From Chloroflexota bacterium (lineage in GTDB: Bacteria; Chloroflexota; Dehalococcoidia; Lucifugimonadales; Lucifugimonadaceae), in the NCBI GenBank assembly GCA_013204555.1, contig JABMNO010000066.1:1-64000 (forward strand): a stretch of 64,000 nucleotides of DNA, written 5' to 3'. Positions 16,711 through 25,674 of this stretch are shown piece after piece. The notes below the pieces were generated by a model. That model was given only the letters and a program-made list of their open reading frames with translations, did not search any database and had not been told where the DNA came from. The translations under genes and the position numbers were made by a program. The number at the start of each line of letters is the position of its first letter. Position 1 is the first letter of the stretch.

Positions 16711-16890
16711 ATGTAGAAAGGAGGGGCAGAAGTTTTGTATAGCTGTTTAACCGGAGGTGCACTGCATTAGCAGGGCGCCCGTTATGCTGAGGTAATGCAC
16801 CTCCAACGGATGGGGCCACCCGGCCGACCCGCCTCAAGCGGGTGGGCCAGCCCGGTGGTCCCATCTGCTTTTAACGCCCCTCTTTTGTCC
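16711..16890. other. Structured intergenic element with three nested stems
   Basis: In the divergent gap between nitrilase and NUDIX genes. Outer stem: aaaggaggggc (16717-16727) against gcccctctttt (16876-16886), 11 bp with one G-T. Stem 1: ggaggtgca (16753-16761) against tgcacctcc (16796-16804), perfect, with the palindrome gggcgccc in its loop. Stem 2: gatggggccacc (16809-16820) against ggtggtcccatc (16854-16865), continued by acccgc-ctcaa-gcgggt at the tip. Together they make a three-way-junction-like fold of about 170 nt. Because it lies upstream of both genes it is not an ordinary terminator. It could be a leader RNA, a small RNA or a miniature mobile element. Confidence 0.55.
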
Positions 16891-16913
16891 CACTTTCTGA
16901 TCCTGCGCGGTCT

Positions 16914-17420
16914 ATGCTTCTCCGCATGACAGAAAATATCCGACGCCATTTCACCGCTACTGGATACGTTGCCAATGAGACATCAATCCTCCTCCACTGG
17001 CACAATAAGCTAAGACTCTGGCTCCCGCCGGGTGGCCACATTGAGGAGAACGAAGACCCCGTTCAGGCGATGATTCGCGAAGCAAAAGAGGAGACCGGAC
17101 TGGACGTTACAGTTCTCCCGTCCGGTGGACCGGGTCCGTTTCATTTCAATGACCCCGCTCAGGTCCAACCACCGGTGACGATCCTCGTCGAGGATATCGA
17201 CGACCCCGTCGACGGCTTCCATCAGCACATCGACATGATCTACTTCACTACCCTCGCTGACCCCGACCAACAGCCACTACCCGGCTGGCAGTGGTTCACC
17301 CGAGAACAACTCGAATCTGGCGATGGTCTGCTCTCCCCCGATGGCGATCTCGTACCACCGCCACCAGATGTTCTTGAAGTTGGAGTGCTGGCAATTGACG
17401 CTGTGAGCTTGCACGACTGA
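16914..17420 (+). CDS. NUDIX hydrolase
   Basis: A 168-residue NUDIX domain protein. The Nudix box spans about residues 43-66: GGHIEENEDP followed by REAKEETGL, which supplies the metal-binding Glu residues. Family members cleave nucleoside diphosphates linked to another moiety; substrate unknown. The start may be ATG 16914 or ATG 16926 (MTENIRRHF); the second fits typical lengths equally well. The gene is followed after ~85 bp by a large MMPL transporter on the same strand. Confidence 0.88.
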   Translation: MLLRMTENIRRHFTATGYVANETSILLHWHNKLRLWLPPGGHIEENEDPVQAMIREAKEETGLDVTVLPSGGPGPFHFNDPAQVQPPVTILVEDIDDPVDGFHQHIDMIYFTTLADPDQQPLPGWQWFTREQLESGDGLLSPDGDLVPPPPDVLEVGVLAIDAVSLHD

Positions 17421-17505
17421 CCAAATATCCACTCACATGAACATCACGACCAGCCGCTAAAATTCGTCAAATCGTCGGCGAAATTGACACCTTGAATGAG
17501 GAGTT

Positions 17506-20082
17506 GTGAGAGCCATGCGGGGAACAGTGTCAACGGAAGCCATCGCTGCGATCAGCATCAAACGGCCATGGATCACTGTTGGCGCATGGATTCTTGCGGT
17601 CGTAGTGTCTGTTTCCCTAATCATGACGCTTCTTGGTGATGCCCTCACAACTGATGCCGAACTGACCAACAATCCAGAGTCGGAACGGGCCTGGGACCTC
17701 GTTCGAGCAGGCTTCCAGTCAGGCTCGGAATTGCAGCCCAGCACCGAACTGGTGATCCTGAGCTCGAAGATGTTGACCGTAGACGACGCTGCATTTGAGG
17801 CGACTGTGGCGAGCGTCCTCGACTCAATCTCCGCGCTCGATGAGGAGTCACTGTTAAGCGTTTCGGATTTCTACTCGACCGGGGACGACAGGCTGGTCAC
17901 TCTCGATCGCCATACAACCGCCGTTTCAGTGGAGCACTTCCCCGATATCGAACTCGGCACGAGGCCGTTGTGGGCAGCGTTGGGTCGAGTAATCAAAGGC
18001 GACGAGAATCTCTCTGTGGATGATGCCTGGCGGAGCGGATTCGATGGCGGAGAAGTGAACGGAGTCAGCGTCAATAACGTCCGTGCAGGCGCCGGAGATG
18101 GCGATGTGATCATCGTTCGTTCCGAGAGCCTGACCGTCGATGAGGCCGAGTTCCGCGGATTCGTCGAGAATTTGACCACTAACATCACGCTCCTCGGCCG
18201 CTCAATGGTGTGGCAAAGCACCAATTATTACGCATCTGGTGAGCAATCACTTGTGTCAGAAGATCGTCATGCCACGATCATCCCGGTCAGTGCCAATAAC
18301 TACGATCACTGGAATAACGTGCTGGGCGTCATACGGGAATCTCGGACTGATCAGCGATTCAATGTCACCGTGACAGGCGAGGCGACGGCTGATCTCGAAT
18401 TCGGAGATCTCTCTTCGAAAGACCTCCAGGAGGGCGAGCTAATGTTTGGCCTTCCCATGGCCATAATCGTTCTCATCCTGGTGTTCGGCGCCCTCGTCGC
18501 TGCCGCACTACCGCTCCTGATCGCGATCTTTGCCATCATAGTAGCGCTGGGCATCACGTCCGTCGCAGGACTGGCCTTCGAGCAATCGATCTTCCTTGTG
18601 AACATGGTCTTCATGATGGGACTGGCCGTCGGAATCGATTACACGTTGTTTATCGTGGCCAGATTTCGAGAGGAGCGATCCAGGGGCAACGCAAAAGATG
18701 TCGCAATCCGAATCTCCAGCGCTACAGCAGGCAGATCGGTGCTATTCAGCGGCGTAACGGTGATTCTCTCTCTCTTCGGCCTGTTATTGATCCCGCATGA
18801 CATCTTCATCAGCCTTGGCACCGGCGCGATCATCGTCGTGTTTGTTTCAATTATCGCCACATTGACATTGATGCCTGCGCTCTTGGCCCTCATTGGAGAC
18901 CACGTGAACAGTCTCCGATTACCAATAATTTCAAGGATTTTTGCGGGGGACCAGAACTCAGAGCAGGGATTCTGGATTGCCGTGTCCACCATCGTAATGC
19001 GCTATCCGGTAGTCGCGATCATCTTCTCCGTCGGAATCCTTGTAGCGGCAGCAATTCCAGTGACCACAATGCATATCGGCGTGGCCGGCGTAGATACATT
19101 CCCGGACGATCTTGAAGCCAGAAACGGCTACGAGGCTCTTCAGCGCGACTTCAACGCCGGACTGGTCGAATCAACTCTCGTGGTGATCTCAGGCGATATC
19201 ACTTCACCTTCGGTCCAAGCTGGAATTACCGCGTTGGAAGCCGCCATTAGTAGTGATCCAAGATTTGGTGAAATACAGGGCACAGACAACAAAGATGGAA
19301 ACATCAAAACCCTTGAATTCACTGTCGCGGGCGGGCACGTCAAAGCTGACCCCGTCCTTGATGCTGTAAGAGACTTGAGAAATGACCTCATCCCCGCTGC
19401 GTTCGCTGGCGTTAATGCTGAGGTCCTGGTAACTGGAGATAGCGCCGAAACCGTGGACTACCTGGACACCACGAACGACGCAATGCCGGTGGTCATCCCC
19501 TTTGTTCTGATTCTGAGTTTTGTGTTGTTGACGCTGGCTTTCAGGTCCCTGATAGTGCCCATCAAGGCAATCATCATGAACCTGCTCTCGGTTGGTGCCG
19601 CCTATGGCCTGATGGTTCTCGTATTCGAGAAGGGCGTCCTGAATTCGTTCTTCGGGTTCCACAAAGTTGTCACCATCGAGGCATGGGTACCGCTGTTCTT
19701 GTTCGCGGTACTCTTCGGCCTATCGATGGACTACCACGTCTTCATGCTCAGTCGAATTCGAGAGCATTTCGATCGTACCGGTGACAACACAGCGGCGGTG
19801 GCATTTGGTCTCAGTTCAACCGGTCGGCTTATCACCGGAGCTTCGCTCATCATGGTGGCCGTCTTCATTGGCTTCGCCAGCGGCAGCCTCGTCATGTTCG
19901 AGCAGATGGGGTTCGGCATGGCCATCGCCATCTTCCTGGACGCCACGCTCATCCGATCGATGCTCGTTCCCGCAAGCATGAAACTGCTTGGCAAATGGAA
20001 CTGGTGGTTCCCGTCATGGCTCGAATGGCTTCCGAACTTCACCGAATCCGAAGTCATTTCACGCATCACGCCAGAAGCGTAG
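17506..20082 (+). CDS. MMPL/RND family transporter
   Basis: An 858-residue inner-membrane exporter with the duplicated RND layout: one N-terminal helix (about residues 24-48), a large extracytoplasmic loop, five helices, a second loop after ~520, and a final helix block. The MMPL signature is present in both halves: GLAVGIDYTLFIVARFREE near 370 and LFGLSMDYHVFMLSRIREH near 738. MmpL proteins export lipids or hydrophobic compounds using the proton gradient, with the Asp of the (D)Y pair in the relay. GTG at 17506 and ATG at 17515 compete as starts; gaggag at 17498-17503 is better spaced for the ATG. No adjacent regulator or periplasmic partner is visible. Confidence 0.88.
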   Translation: MRAMRGTVSTEAIAAISIKRPWITVGAWILAVVVSVSLIMTLLGDALTTDAELTNNPESERAWDLVRAGFQSGSELQPSTELVILSSKMLTVDDAAFEATVASVLDSISALDEESLLSVSDFYSTGDDRLVTLDRHTTAVSVEHFPDIELGTRPLWAALGRVIKGDENLSVDDAWRSGFDGGEVNGVSVNNVRAGAGDGDVIIVRSESLTVDEAEFRGFVENLTTNITLLGRSMVWQSTNYYASGEQSLVSEDRHATIIPVSANNYDHWNNVLGVIRESRTDQRFNVTVTGEATADLEFGDLSSKDLQEGELMFGLPMAIIVLILVFGALVAAALPLLIAIFAIIVALGITSVAGLAFEQSIFLVNMVFMMGLAVGIDYTLFIVARFREERSRGNAKDVAIRISSATAGRSVLFSGVTVILSLFGLLLIPHDIFISLGTGAIIVVFVSIIATLTLMPALLALIGDHVNSLRLPIISRIFAGDQNSEQGFWIAVSTIVMRYPVVAIIFSVGILVAAAIPVTTMHIGVAGVDTFPDDLEARNGYEALQRDFNAGLVESTLVVISGDITSPSVQAGITALEAAISSDPRFGEIQGTDNKDGNIKTLEFTVAGGHVKADPVLDAVRDLRNDLIPAAFAGVNAEVLVTGDSAETVDYLDTTNDAMPVVIPFVLILSFVLLTLAFRSLIVPIKAIIMNLLSVGAAYGLMVLVFEKGVLNSFFGFHKVVTIEAWVPLFLFAVLFGLSMDYHVFMLSRIREHFDRTGDNTAAVAFGLSSTGRLITGASLIMVAVFIGFASGSLVMFEQMGFGMAIAIFLDATLIRSMLVPASMKLLGKWNWWFPSWLEWLPNFTESEVISRITPEA

Positions 20083-20116
20083 TCGACACCCCTCCACCTA
20101 CCAGCTGCGCTGCGTC

Positions 20117-20160
20117 ATCCCGGAATCGGAGGCTCCGCGGAGATATCCGGACCCCAGGCA
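20117..20160. repeat. Repeat family C, half A, second copy
   Basis: Begins gtcatcccggaatcggaggc and ends ccaggca. It matches 15277-15320 closely, with only the central hairpin loop and 3' bases differing. It lies in the 248-bp gap after the MMPL gene, in which no gene is seen. Confidence 0.7.
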
Positions 20161-20330
20161 CGCGAACTCAATCTAATACGGACGGCCAGCATCCATCACA
20201 TACGCAAATCGGCATGAAACTAAACGTCACCGGACCATGGCTCCGCGAGCCACCTGCTTCCGGCTCACCCAAGAACATCCGCTATGACAATTCGTATCAG
20301 CCTGTGATCAACATCGCTTGAACCGTCGGA

Positions 20331-20522
20331 CTAGTTCCGGTCACGCCCACCGAACAACGAAAACACAGGCCCAAGCACCGCTCCCACAAGCGCGCCAAAC
20401 AACGCCAACGGAATGGCAAGAATAATGATTGCTCCAACCGCTGCAACCATAATCGCAATTGCAGGGACTGCGACAAACGCCATCGCTCCTCGCCCTGCGC
20501 CCTTCTTCATGGCCCTTTTCAT
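20331..20522 (-). CDS. Small glycine/alanine-rich membrane protein (63 aa)
   Basis: A basic start (MKRAMKKGAGRG) is followed by one long or two closely spaced hydrophobic helices (residues ~14-55), ending in a charged GGRDRN tail. Its ATG directly abuts the stop codon of the D-threonine aldolase gene (TAG then ATG), so it is translationally coupled to it. No known family recognised. It could be a small membrane partner of the aldolase or simply co-transcribed. Confidence 0.6.
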   Translation of the reverse strand: MKRAMKKGAGRGAMAFVAVPAIAIMVAAVGAIIILAIPLALFGALVGAVLGPVFSLFGGRDRN

Positions 20523-21623
20523 CTAGCGCACCCGCCCTCTGCCGGAGATTTCAAGCGCCGTCTCCAGCTTGCCGTCGCGGATCAGGAAGTAGTGCGAGTG
20601 CATGTTGATCGTCGTGTCGCCATGCGTCGGGCGCAGTCTCACGCGATCGCCCACCCGCAACTTTGCCGCGTCGCCGGTTACCTCGATCTTGCAGTGCTCT
20701 TCAGAGAGGCTCACGACAGTTCCACCCGAAGGCTCAACAACATCGGGAAGTCCACGGTCCTCGCTGATCGACTTCTTTCCGGTATCAGTGACCACGTACC
20801 CATCCTGAACACTGATCACGGTTGTTAGGACGCTTAGAGCCGGGTCGAAATCATCGAACACCCCAAGGTAATCGCCGTCCATGAAGATGTAACTGCCGCA
20901 CTGCAGGTCTGTGATGCCGTCGACCTTGCCGGTGATGTTGTACGTACCCGTTCCAGCAGCGCTGACGATCTTCACATCGAGCCCCGCTGCGCGAGTCTGT
21001 TCTGCTGTATCCACCAGCGTAGTCGCGGAGGCCAGTGCACCGGCACGACGTTCCGCCTCGTCGCGGTTGGCTACCACGTGGCCCTCGTAGCCCATCATGC
21101 CGTCGTAACGCAATCCAGGAAGTGCGTCGATCATCTTTGAAAGAACGATCGTCTCCTCACCCGGTGCAGTTCCACAGCGGTTCATGCCCGTGTTGACCTC
21201 AACAATGACGCCGATCTCCACGCCTGCAGCGGTCATAATTTCAGACATCTGCCGGGTGTTTCCCTCACTCTCCACAGCCACAACCAGATTGGCCTCTCCC
21301 GCAAGGGATGCGAGTCTGCGGAGCTTCTGTTCACCAATGATCTGATTGGTGATCATGATGTCCTTGATCCCGGCCGCTACCATCACCTCAGCTTCGCCCA
21401 CCTTGGCGCAGCAAACTCCAATAGCCCCTGCCTCAATCTGTTTTCGCGCGAAAAAAGGCGTCTTGTGAGTCTTCGAGTGAGGACGGATGTCCATATTGTT
21501 ATCGCGCCCCCACTGTTGAAGTCGCTCGATGTTCGACTCCGCCACATCTATGTCTATAACGAGTGCGGGGGTCTCAAGCTCAAGTTCTGGTGTCCCGGGG
21601 GCGGCAATGTACTCGGTAGTCAA
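20523..21623 (-). CDS. D-threonine aldolase / DSD1-type PLP enzyme
   Basis: A 366-residue fold-III PLP enzyme of the alanine racemase-like D-threonine aldolase/D-serine dehydratase family. The PLP lysine is in IRPHSKTHKTP (near residue 52). The C-terminal metal motif reads THGDTTINMHSHY: a His-x-Asp pair as in D-threonine aldolases (Mn2+), whereas eukaryotic D-serine dehydratases use His-x-Cys (Zn2+). This favours an aldolase that splits D-threonine-like 3-hydroxy amino acids into glycine plus aldehyde. It is divergent from the flavin monooxygenase gene, with a 63-aa membrane protein immediately downstream. An L-threonine aldolase lies 3 kb away. Confidence 0.85.
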   Translation of the reverse strand: MTTEYIAAPGTPELELETPALVIDIDVAESNIERLQQWGRDNNMDIRPHSKTHKTPFFARKQIEAGAIGVCCAKVGEAEVMVAAGIKDIMITNQIIGEQKLRRLASLAGEANLVVAVESEGNTRQMSEIMTAAGVEIGVIVEVNTGMNRCGTAPGEETIVLSKMIDALPGLRYDGMMGYEGHVVANRDEAERRAGALASATTLVDTAEQTRAAGLDVKIVSAAGTGTYNITGKVDGITDLQCGSYIFMDGDYLGVFDDFDPALSVLTTVISVQDGYVVTDTGKKSISEDRGLPDVVEPSGGTVVSLSEEHCKIEVTGDAAKLRVGDRVRLRPTHGDTTINMHSHYFLIRDGKLETALEISGRGRVR

Positions 21624-21802
21624 CCAGCTTCTCCAAACGAGGTCTTAGTGATGTCTTAGTGGCGCGGAAGTTTAGCAGGACGGCTGCCCCACGGCAGTTG
21701 CCGTCAAGCTGTATCCAATGCACAATTCACTGGACGCACATTTACCATTATTTGGGAGTGGCAGGATTGAAGCCTGACACCTCATCTTTAGCAGGAGTCT
21801 TA

Positions 21803-22900
21803 ATGAACTCGTCGCAGCGACCCAGTCCAAAATTCGGCTGGTTCATCCCCATCGATGGCGATGGCGAGCACATCGGTACTCTTCGTCCAGAACGACCACC
21901 AACGTTTGACTACCTCAAGAAGGTTGCTCAAACCGCGGAGGAGTGCGGATATGACACACTCCTGATACCTACTCGATTCGTCAACGGCCTATTTGAAGAG
22001 CACTCACCGTTAGCTGAGACGTGGACAACAGCAGCGGCCCTGGTAGCGGCGACTTCACGTATCGGATTCCTGATCGCCGTCCGGCCCGGATTCATAAACC
22101 CTGGCCTGTTCGCCCAAATGGCTTCTTCATTGGACAACATCTCAGGCGGCCGAATCAATCTCAACGTCGTACCAGGCGGGATTCAAGGCGAGTTTGAAAA
22201 GTTCGGCATCGATATCGACCATGCCGAGCGTTATGCCGTGGCGGAAGAGCTCATGATCGCAATGAAGCAACTGTGGGCGGCGCCGGAGAAAGTTACGTTG
22301 GTCTCAGATCACATCGTTCTAGAGGATGCACTCGTCTCACCCAGCCCCGTAAACGGCAATCCTCGCTTCTACGTTGGTGGTGCAAGCCCCAGTGCGCTCG
22401 GCCTTGCCGGACGCCAGGCAGATGCACTTTCAATGTGGATCCAACCTTTGGAGGCAACCTCAGCTCTGATCGAGCGAACCATCGAGCAGTTCGAGGACGC
22501 GGGACGCGATCCAATATTCGCACTGCGCACTCACCTCATAGTCAGGGACACCGAGGAGGATGCATGGGCGGCGGCTGATGAGCTAATGTCGAAGGCCGAA
22601 CCCCTGGTTCAGGAACAGCGAGGCAACCTCACCACTGGAAGCTCCATGGTGGGAGTGCGGGCGCAAACAGCAAGCTACCAGGATCACCGCATCGGCGAAC
22701 GACTCTGGAACGGTATCTCAACCGTGCGTGTTAACTGCGGCACCGCAATAGTCGGTACACCAGATCAGGTCGCTAATGAACTCCGGGCCTACTGGGATCT
22801 CGGAATCGACGAATTCATCCTCTCCGGCTACCCCCACGTAGAAGAAGCCCACCGCATCGCCAACGACGTCCTACCCCTCGCGCGCCAGAGGATGACCTAG
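21803..22900 (+). CDS. LLM-class flavin-dependent monooxygenase (SsuD-like)
   Basis: A 365-residue TIM-barrel, FMNH2-dependent monooxygenase near the alkanesulfonate monooxygenase SsuD. Features include FGWFIPIDGDGEH at the N-terminus, the core TSRIGFLIAVRPGFINPGLF and the segment SGGRINLNVVPGG, typical of the bacterial luciferase-like family, and RFYVGGASPSALGLAGRQAD in the middle. It would use O2 and reduced FMN to oxidise an organosulfur or other carbon compound. The frame is open from 21659, but the ATG at 21803 has gcaggag 8 nt upstream and gives the family's length. Expanded sets of such enzymes are a known hallmark of SAR202 genomes. A flavin reductase is not adjacent. Confidence 0.9.
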   Translation: MNSSQRPSPKFGWFIPIDGDGEHIGTLRPERPPTFDYLKKVAQTAEECGYDTLLIPTRFVNGLFEEHSPLAETWTTAAALVAATSRIGFLIAVRPGFINPGLFAQMASSLDNISGGRINLNVVPGGIQGEFEKFGIDIDHAERYAVAEELMIAMKQLWAAPEKVTLVSDHIVLEDALVSPSPVNGNPRFYVGGASPSALGLAGRQADALSMWIQPLEATSALIERTIEQFEDAGRDPIFALRTHLIVRDTEEDAWAAADELMSKAEPLVQEQRGNLTTGSSMVGVRAQTASYQDHRIGERLWNGISTVRVNCGTAIVGTPDQVANELRAYWDLGIDEFILSGYPHVEEAHRIANDVLPLARQRMT

Positions 22901-23052
22901 CCCAACCCTTCTCCACCCAGAAGAGGGCTTGGATGAGGGCATCTCGCGGCTGGCGTGATCAGTCCCCTCTCCCATTTCGGAAGAGGGCTAGGGTGAGGGG
23001 GTTGCTCTGATTTCGCCACCGCGGCCCTCGCCCCATCCAGAAGTCTAGGAAC
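22901..23052. repeat. Short imperfect repeats of the 'gagaagagggctagggtgaggg' kind
   Basis: Two related copies: agaagagggcttggatgagg (about 22920-22939) and ggaagagggctagggtgagg (about 22980-22999), each preceded by a C/T-rich arm that can pair with it. Repeats of this composition are common between genes in many bacteria. No gene is seen. Confidence 0.5.
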
Positions 23053-23346
23053 CTATGCCTGGTAGCCTTCAACGCCAAAGCTTCGTGACGTCGCGCATCT
23101 GTGGCGTATCTCAGCCACCGGCGCGTACTCTTCAGATGTCGCCCACGCGGTTGCGACTTCATGGCTCGGGAACTCCAGGATCACGACGCGCTCAGGCTCC
23201 CAGCCACCCTCGCCTGCCAGCACCTCACCACCACGCACAACGTAACGGCCGCCGAACTTCTCAATGATTGGTGCGACCAGGGCTCGATACTCCTCGTAGC
23301 CCACCGGGTCGTGCACCTCAATCTCTGCAACCAGGTAAAAAGCCAT
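23053..23346 (-). CDS. DUF1330 domain-containing protein
   Basis: A 97-residue ferredoxin-like alpha-beta protein of the DUF1330 family (dimeric alpha-beta barrel relatives). Its conserved features are the start MAFYLVAEIEVHDPVGYEEY, then FGGRYVVRGGEV, and the WEPERVVILEFPS strand. No reaction is established for the family. It follows the M24-family gene after 30 bp on the same strand, and closes an ltaE - M24 - DUF1330 operon. Confidence 0.85.
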   Translation of the reverse strand: MAFYLVAEIEVHDPVGYEEYRALVAPIIEKFGGRYVVRGGEVLAGEGGWEPERVVILEFPSHEVATAWATSEEYAPVAEIRHRCATSRSFGVEGYQA

Positions 23347-23376
23347 GGGGTCTCCTTCTCTCTCTCTCAGTAATCG

Positions 23377-24537
23377 CTAACGTCTGTAAAGATCAATTGG
23401 CACACCACCGGTGAGCGTCTCAGAGCCAGACCGGGTGACGGCCACCGTGTCGCTGCATCCAATGGCGCCAATACCGAGCAGCCGCATCGTTGTGATGATG
23501 TGAAAGACCATCCCGGACCGAAACTCGCGGTGTTCGTCAGCGTTGATACTGATGATGTGGCCCTCTCCCCAATCCGGCGGGAATGCTGTCCCAATGCCAT
23601 ACGCGATGCGTCTGCCCTGCTTGTACGGAACGTCGGACTCGTCGATTGACCGCTTCACTTCGCCAAACACTTCCGCAATATCAACACCCGGCTTGATCAG
23701 ATCTTTCGCCAACTGAAGCGCACCTGAATTGACCTCAACGCCCTTGAGCAGGAGGTCCGATGGATCTCCTGCGATGGCCGCCCGAGAGTGGGCCACGTGA
23801 TACCGATTCACTGAACCCGGCACCTCCAGAAACACCACCTCGCCATCCGCAACAACGCGATCAGACCACGATGCATGAACCATCATCGACCGTTCTCCCG
23901 ACGTCACGAACGCCGGCAGTCCGCTGTATTCGCCACCCGCTGAAATCTGCGCCTGGTAGACCGCTGCAGCGATATCGCGTTCACGCACGCCGATCTCTAT
24001 AGCGTCTATTCCGGCCTGCATCGCCGTTGCCGCAACCTTAGCCGCTGATCTCATATGGGCCAACTCCGCATCAGACTTGATCAGCCGACCAGCCTCTACG
24101 AGACCATCTGAGTCAACTAGTTTCGCATCGGGCAGGTAGCCAGCAAACTCATCGACGTCGTTGGCCGTCAGGAACCATGCACCCAGCTCCAGCGCAACCA
24201 CTCCCTTGCCGTACCCGAGTTCCTTGATGACCGTCGACGTGGTCTCAATACTGCTCGATGTGTCAGCGTTGATTCGGTACTCGTCCACCCACGAGTACGC
24301 GGGCACCAACGACTCCTCATGCGGGGGAGGGATCAGAACCGGCTCGCGGTCCTGGAAGACGATCAGGCCAAGGAAGAAGTAGTAGCCGGGAGTCTGATAC
24401 CCGCTCAGGTAAAAGACGTTCTCCGGCGTCGTCGTGACCAAAACATCCACGCCTCGATCAACCATCCGTTCACGGAGCGCGTCCAGACGCGCCTGGTACT
24501 CAGACTGTTCAAAGCACTGGTAGATCGGCCCTCGCAT
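23377..24537 (-). CDS. M24 family (Xaa-Pro peptidase / creatinase / ectoine hydrolase-like) protein
   Basis: A 386-residue two-domain 'pita-bread' protein. The N-terminal creatinase-type domain includes the ENVFYLSGYQTPGYYFFLG block. The C-terminal catalytic domain starts near residue 160 (EAGRLIKSDAELAHMRSAAK). The usual five metal ligands (D, D, H, E, E) are not all conserved: the Asp region reads FLEVPGSVNRYHVAHSR and the second His region reads GIGTAFPPDWGEGH. The RYHxxxSR pattern resembles ectoine hydrolase/creatinase-like members, which act on C-N bonds of small molecules rather than prolyl peptides. It lies 16 bp after the L-threonine aldolase gene. Confidence 0.8.
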   Translation of the reverse strand: MRGPIYQCFEQSEYQARLDALRERMVDRGVDVLVTTTPENVFYLSGYQTPGYYFFLGLIVFQDREPVLIPPPHEESLVPAYSWVDEYRINADTSSSIETTSTVIKELGYGKGVVALELGAWFLTANDVDEFAGYLPDAKLVDSDGLVEAGRLIKSDAELAHMRSAAKVAATAMQAGIDAIEIGVRERDIAAAVYQAQISAGGEYSGLPAFVTSGERSMMVHASWSDRVVADGEVVFLEVPGSVNRYHVAHSRAAIAGDPSDLLLKGVEVNSGALQLAKDLIKPGVDIAEVFGEVKRSIDESDVPYKQGRRIAYGIGTAFPPDWGEGHIISINADEHREFRSGMVFHIITTMRLLGIGAIGCSDTVAVTRSGSETLTGGVPIDLYRR

Positions 24538-24553
24538 CTATCTCATCCGGTGA

Positions 24554-25600
24554 CTAGCTAGTCGCCGCGGCCATCGCCTTCTGCACCGCCAACAGGGTGA
24601 AGTCGATATCTTCGCTATCGATGCCATAGTGAGGAACCAGTCGAAGAGACGTGTCTCCAGGGTTCATGTAGACACCCTCTTCGTACATCGCAGCGGCGAA
24701 CGGCATGCCCACTCCGGACGGAACGCTGAATCGGACGATGTTTGTCTGAACAGCGTGCAGATCAATCTCAACCTCAGGATACTCAGCCAATCCCTCGGCA
24801 AGCTTTCGCGCGTTGGCGTGGTCTTCAGCCATTCGGTCGATCATGCTATTGAGCGCGACTACGCCTGCCGCTGCGACGATACCAACCTGGCGCATTCCAC
24901 CACCCAGCATCTTGCGCCACCGGTCGGCCTCTTCAATGAAACCTTTACTCCCAACAAGGACCGATCCGATTGGGCATGCAAGACCTTTCGAAAGACAGAA
25001 AGTGATGCTATCCACACCCTCGGTCAGCTCTTTCGGATCTAAATTCAACGCCACCGAGGCATTGAAAATACGCGCACCGTCCATGTGAACTTTCAAACCA
25101 AGATCGGTGGCCGCCTCTACCATCACAGCGGTCTGGTCGGGAGTTATGGCCGTGCCGCCAGCATTGTTCTGAGTGTTCTCGAAAGCGAACACTGTTACAG
25201 GAGACTTGTGATAATCGCCCGGCGCACCAGCAGCACGAATCGCGTCAGCAGGAATCGCGCCAGACTTTTCATTAGGCAGCACAACCATCGCGATGCCGCC
25301 CAGAACCGACGTTCCTCCGGCTTCGCTGTTGTAGATGTGCGATAGCTCGCCAAGCGCGACCGCATCGCCTCTCTGGCAGTGAGCAAGCATCGCCACAAGA
25401 TTTCCCTGCGTCCCTGAGCTAACAAAGAGCCCGGCCTCTTTGCCCAGCTTCTCCGCCGCCAAATCCTGCAGCCGGTTTACGGTGGGGTCATCTCCATAGA
25501 CGTCATCGCCCACCTCAGCTTCGGCCATGGCCTTCCGCATCTCGGGTGAGGGGTGACTAACGGTATCGCTGCGTAAATCAACTCGAATCATTGGGACCAC
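24554..25600 (-). CDS. ltaE: Low-specificity L-threonine aldolase
   Basis: A 348-residue fold-I PLP enzyme that cleaves L-threonine or L-allo-threonine to glycine and acetaldehyde. The N-terminal VDLRSDTVSHPSPEMRKAM and GDDVYGDDPTVNRLQ blocks are diagnostic, as is HMDGARIFNASVAL. The PLP Schiff-base lysine is Lys205 in FCLSKGLACPIGSVLVG. The start is either the first methionine (25600) or the better-fitting MIRVDLRSD (25591). It heads a minus-strand operon with the M24-like enzyme and the DUF1330 protein. Confidence 0.92.
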   Translation of the reverse strand: MVPMIRVDLRSDTVSHPSPEMRKAMAEAEVGDDVYGDDPTVNRLQDLAAEKLGKEAGLFVSSGTQGNLVAMLAHCQRGDAVALGELSHIYNSEAGGTSVLGGIAMVVLPNEKSGAIPADAIRAAGAPGDYHKSPVTVFAFENTQNNAGGTAITPDQTAVMVEAATDLGLKVHMDGARIFNASVALNLDPKELTEGVDSITFCLSKGLACPIGSVLVGSKGFIEEADRWRKMLGGGMRQVGIVAAAGVVALNSMIDRMAEDHANARKLAEGLAEYPEVEIDLHAVQTNIVRFSVPSGVGMPFAAAMYEEGVYMNPGDTSLRLVPHYGIDSEDIDFTLLAVQKAMAAATS

Positions 25601-25674
25601 CTGTATTGGCGAACTGGGCGTGAAATCGGATAATCGGGATTAGCGTAGCGATTCTAGCAATGAAATGAAGGCTA

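Noticed and set aside
16559-16864. 101-residue minus-strand frame over the three-stem element
   Set aside because: It simply reads the GC-rich stems; overlaps the leader of the nitrilase gene and has no coding features.
16740-16890. Integron attC site
   Set aside because: The three-stem fold lacks paired RYYYAAC/GTTRRRY core sites, and no integrase or cassette array is present.
21659-21802. 48-residue N-terminal extension of the flavin monooxygenase
   Set aside because: ATG 21803 has a good ribosome-binding site and matches family length; the upstream part has no conserved sequence.
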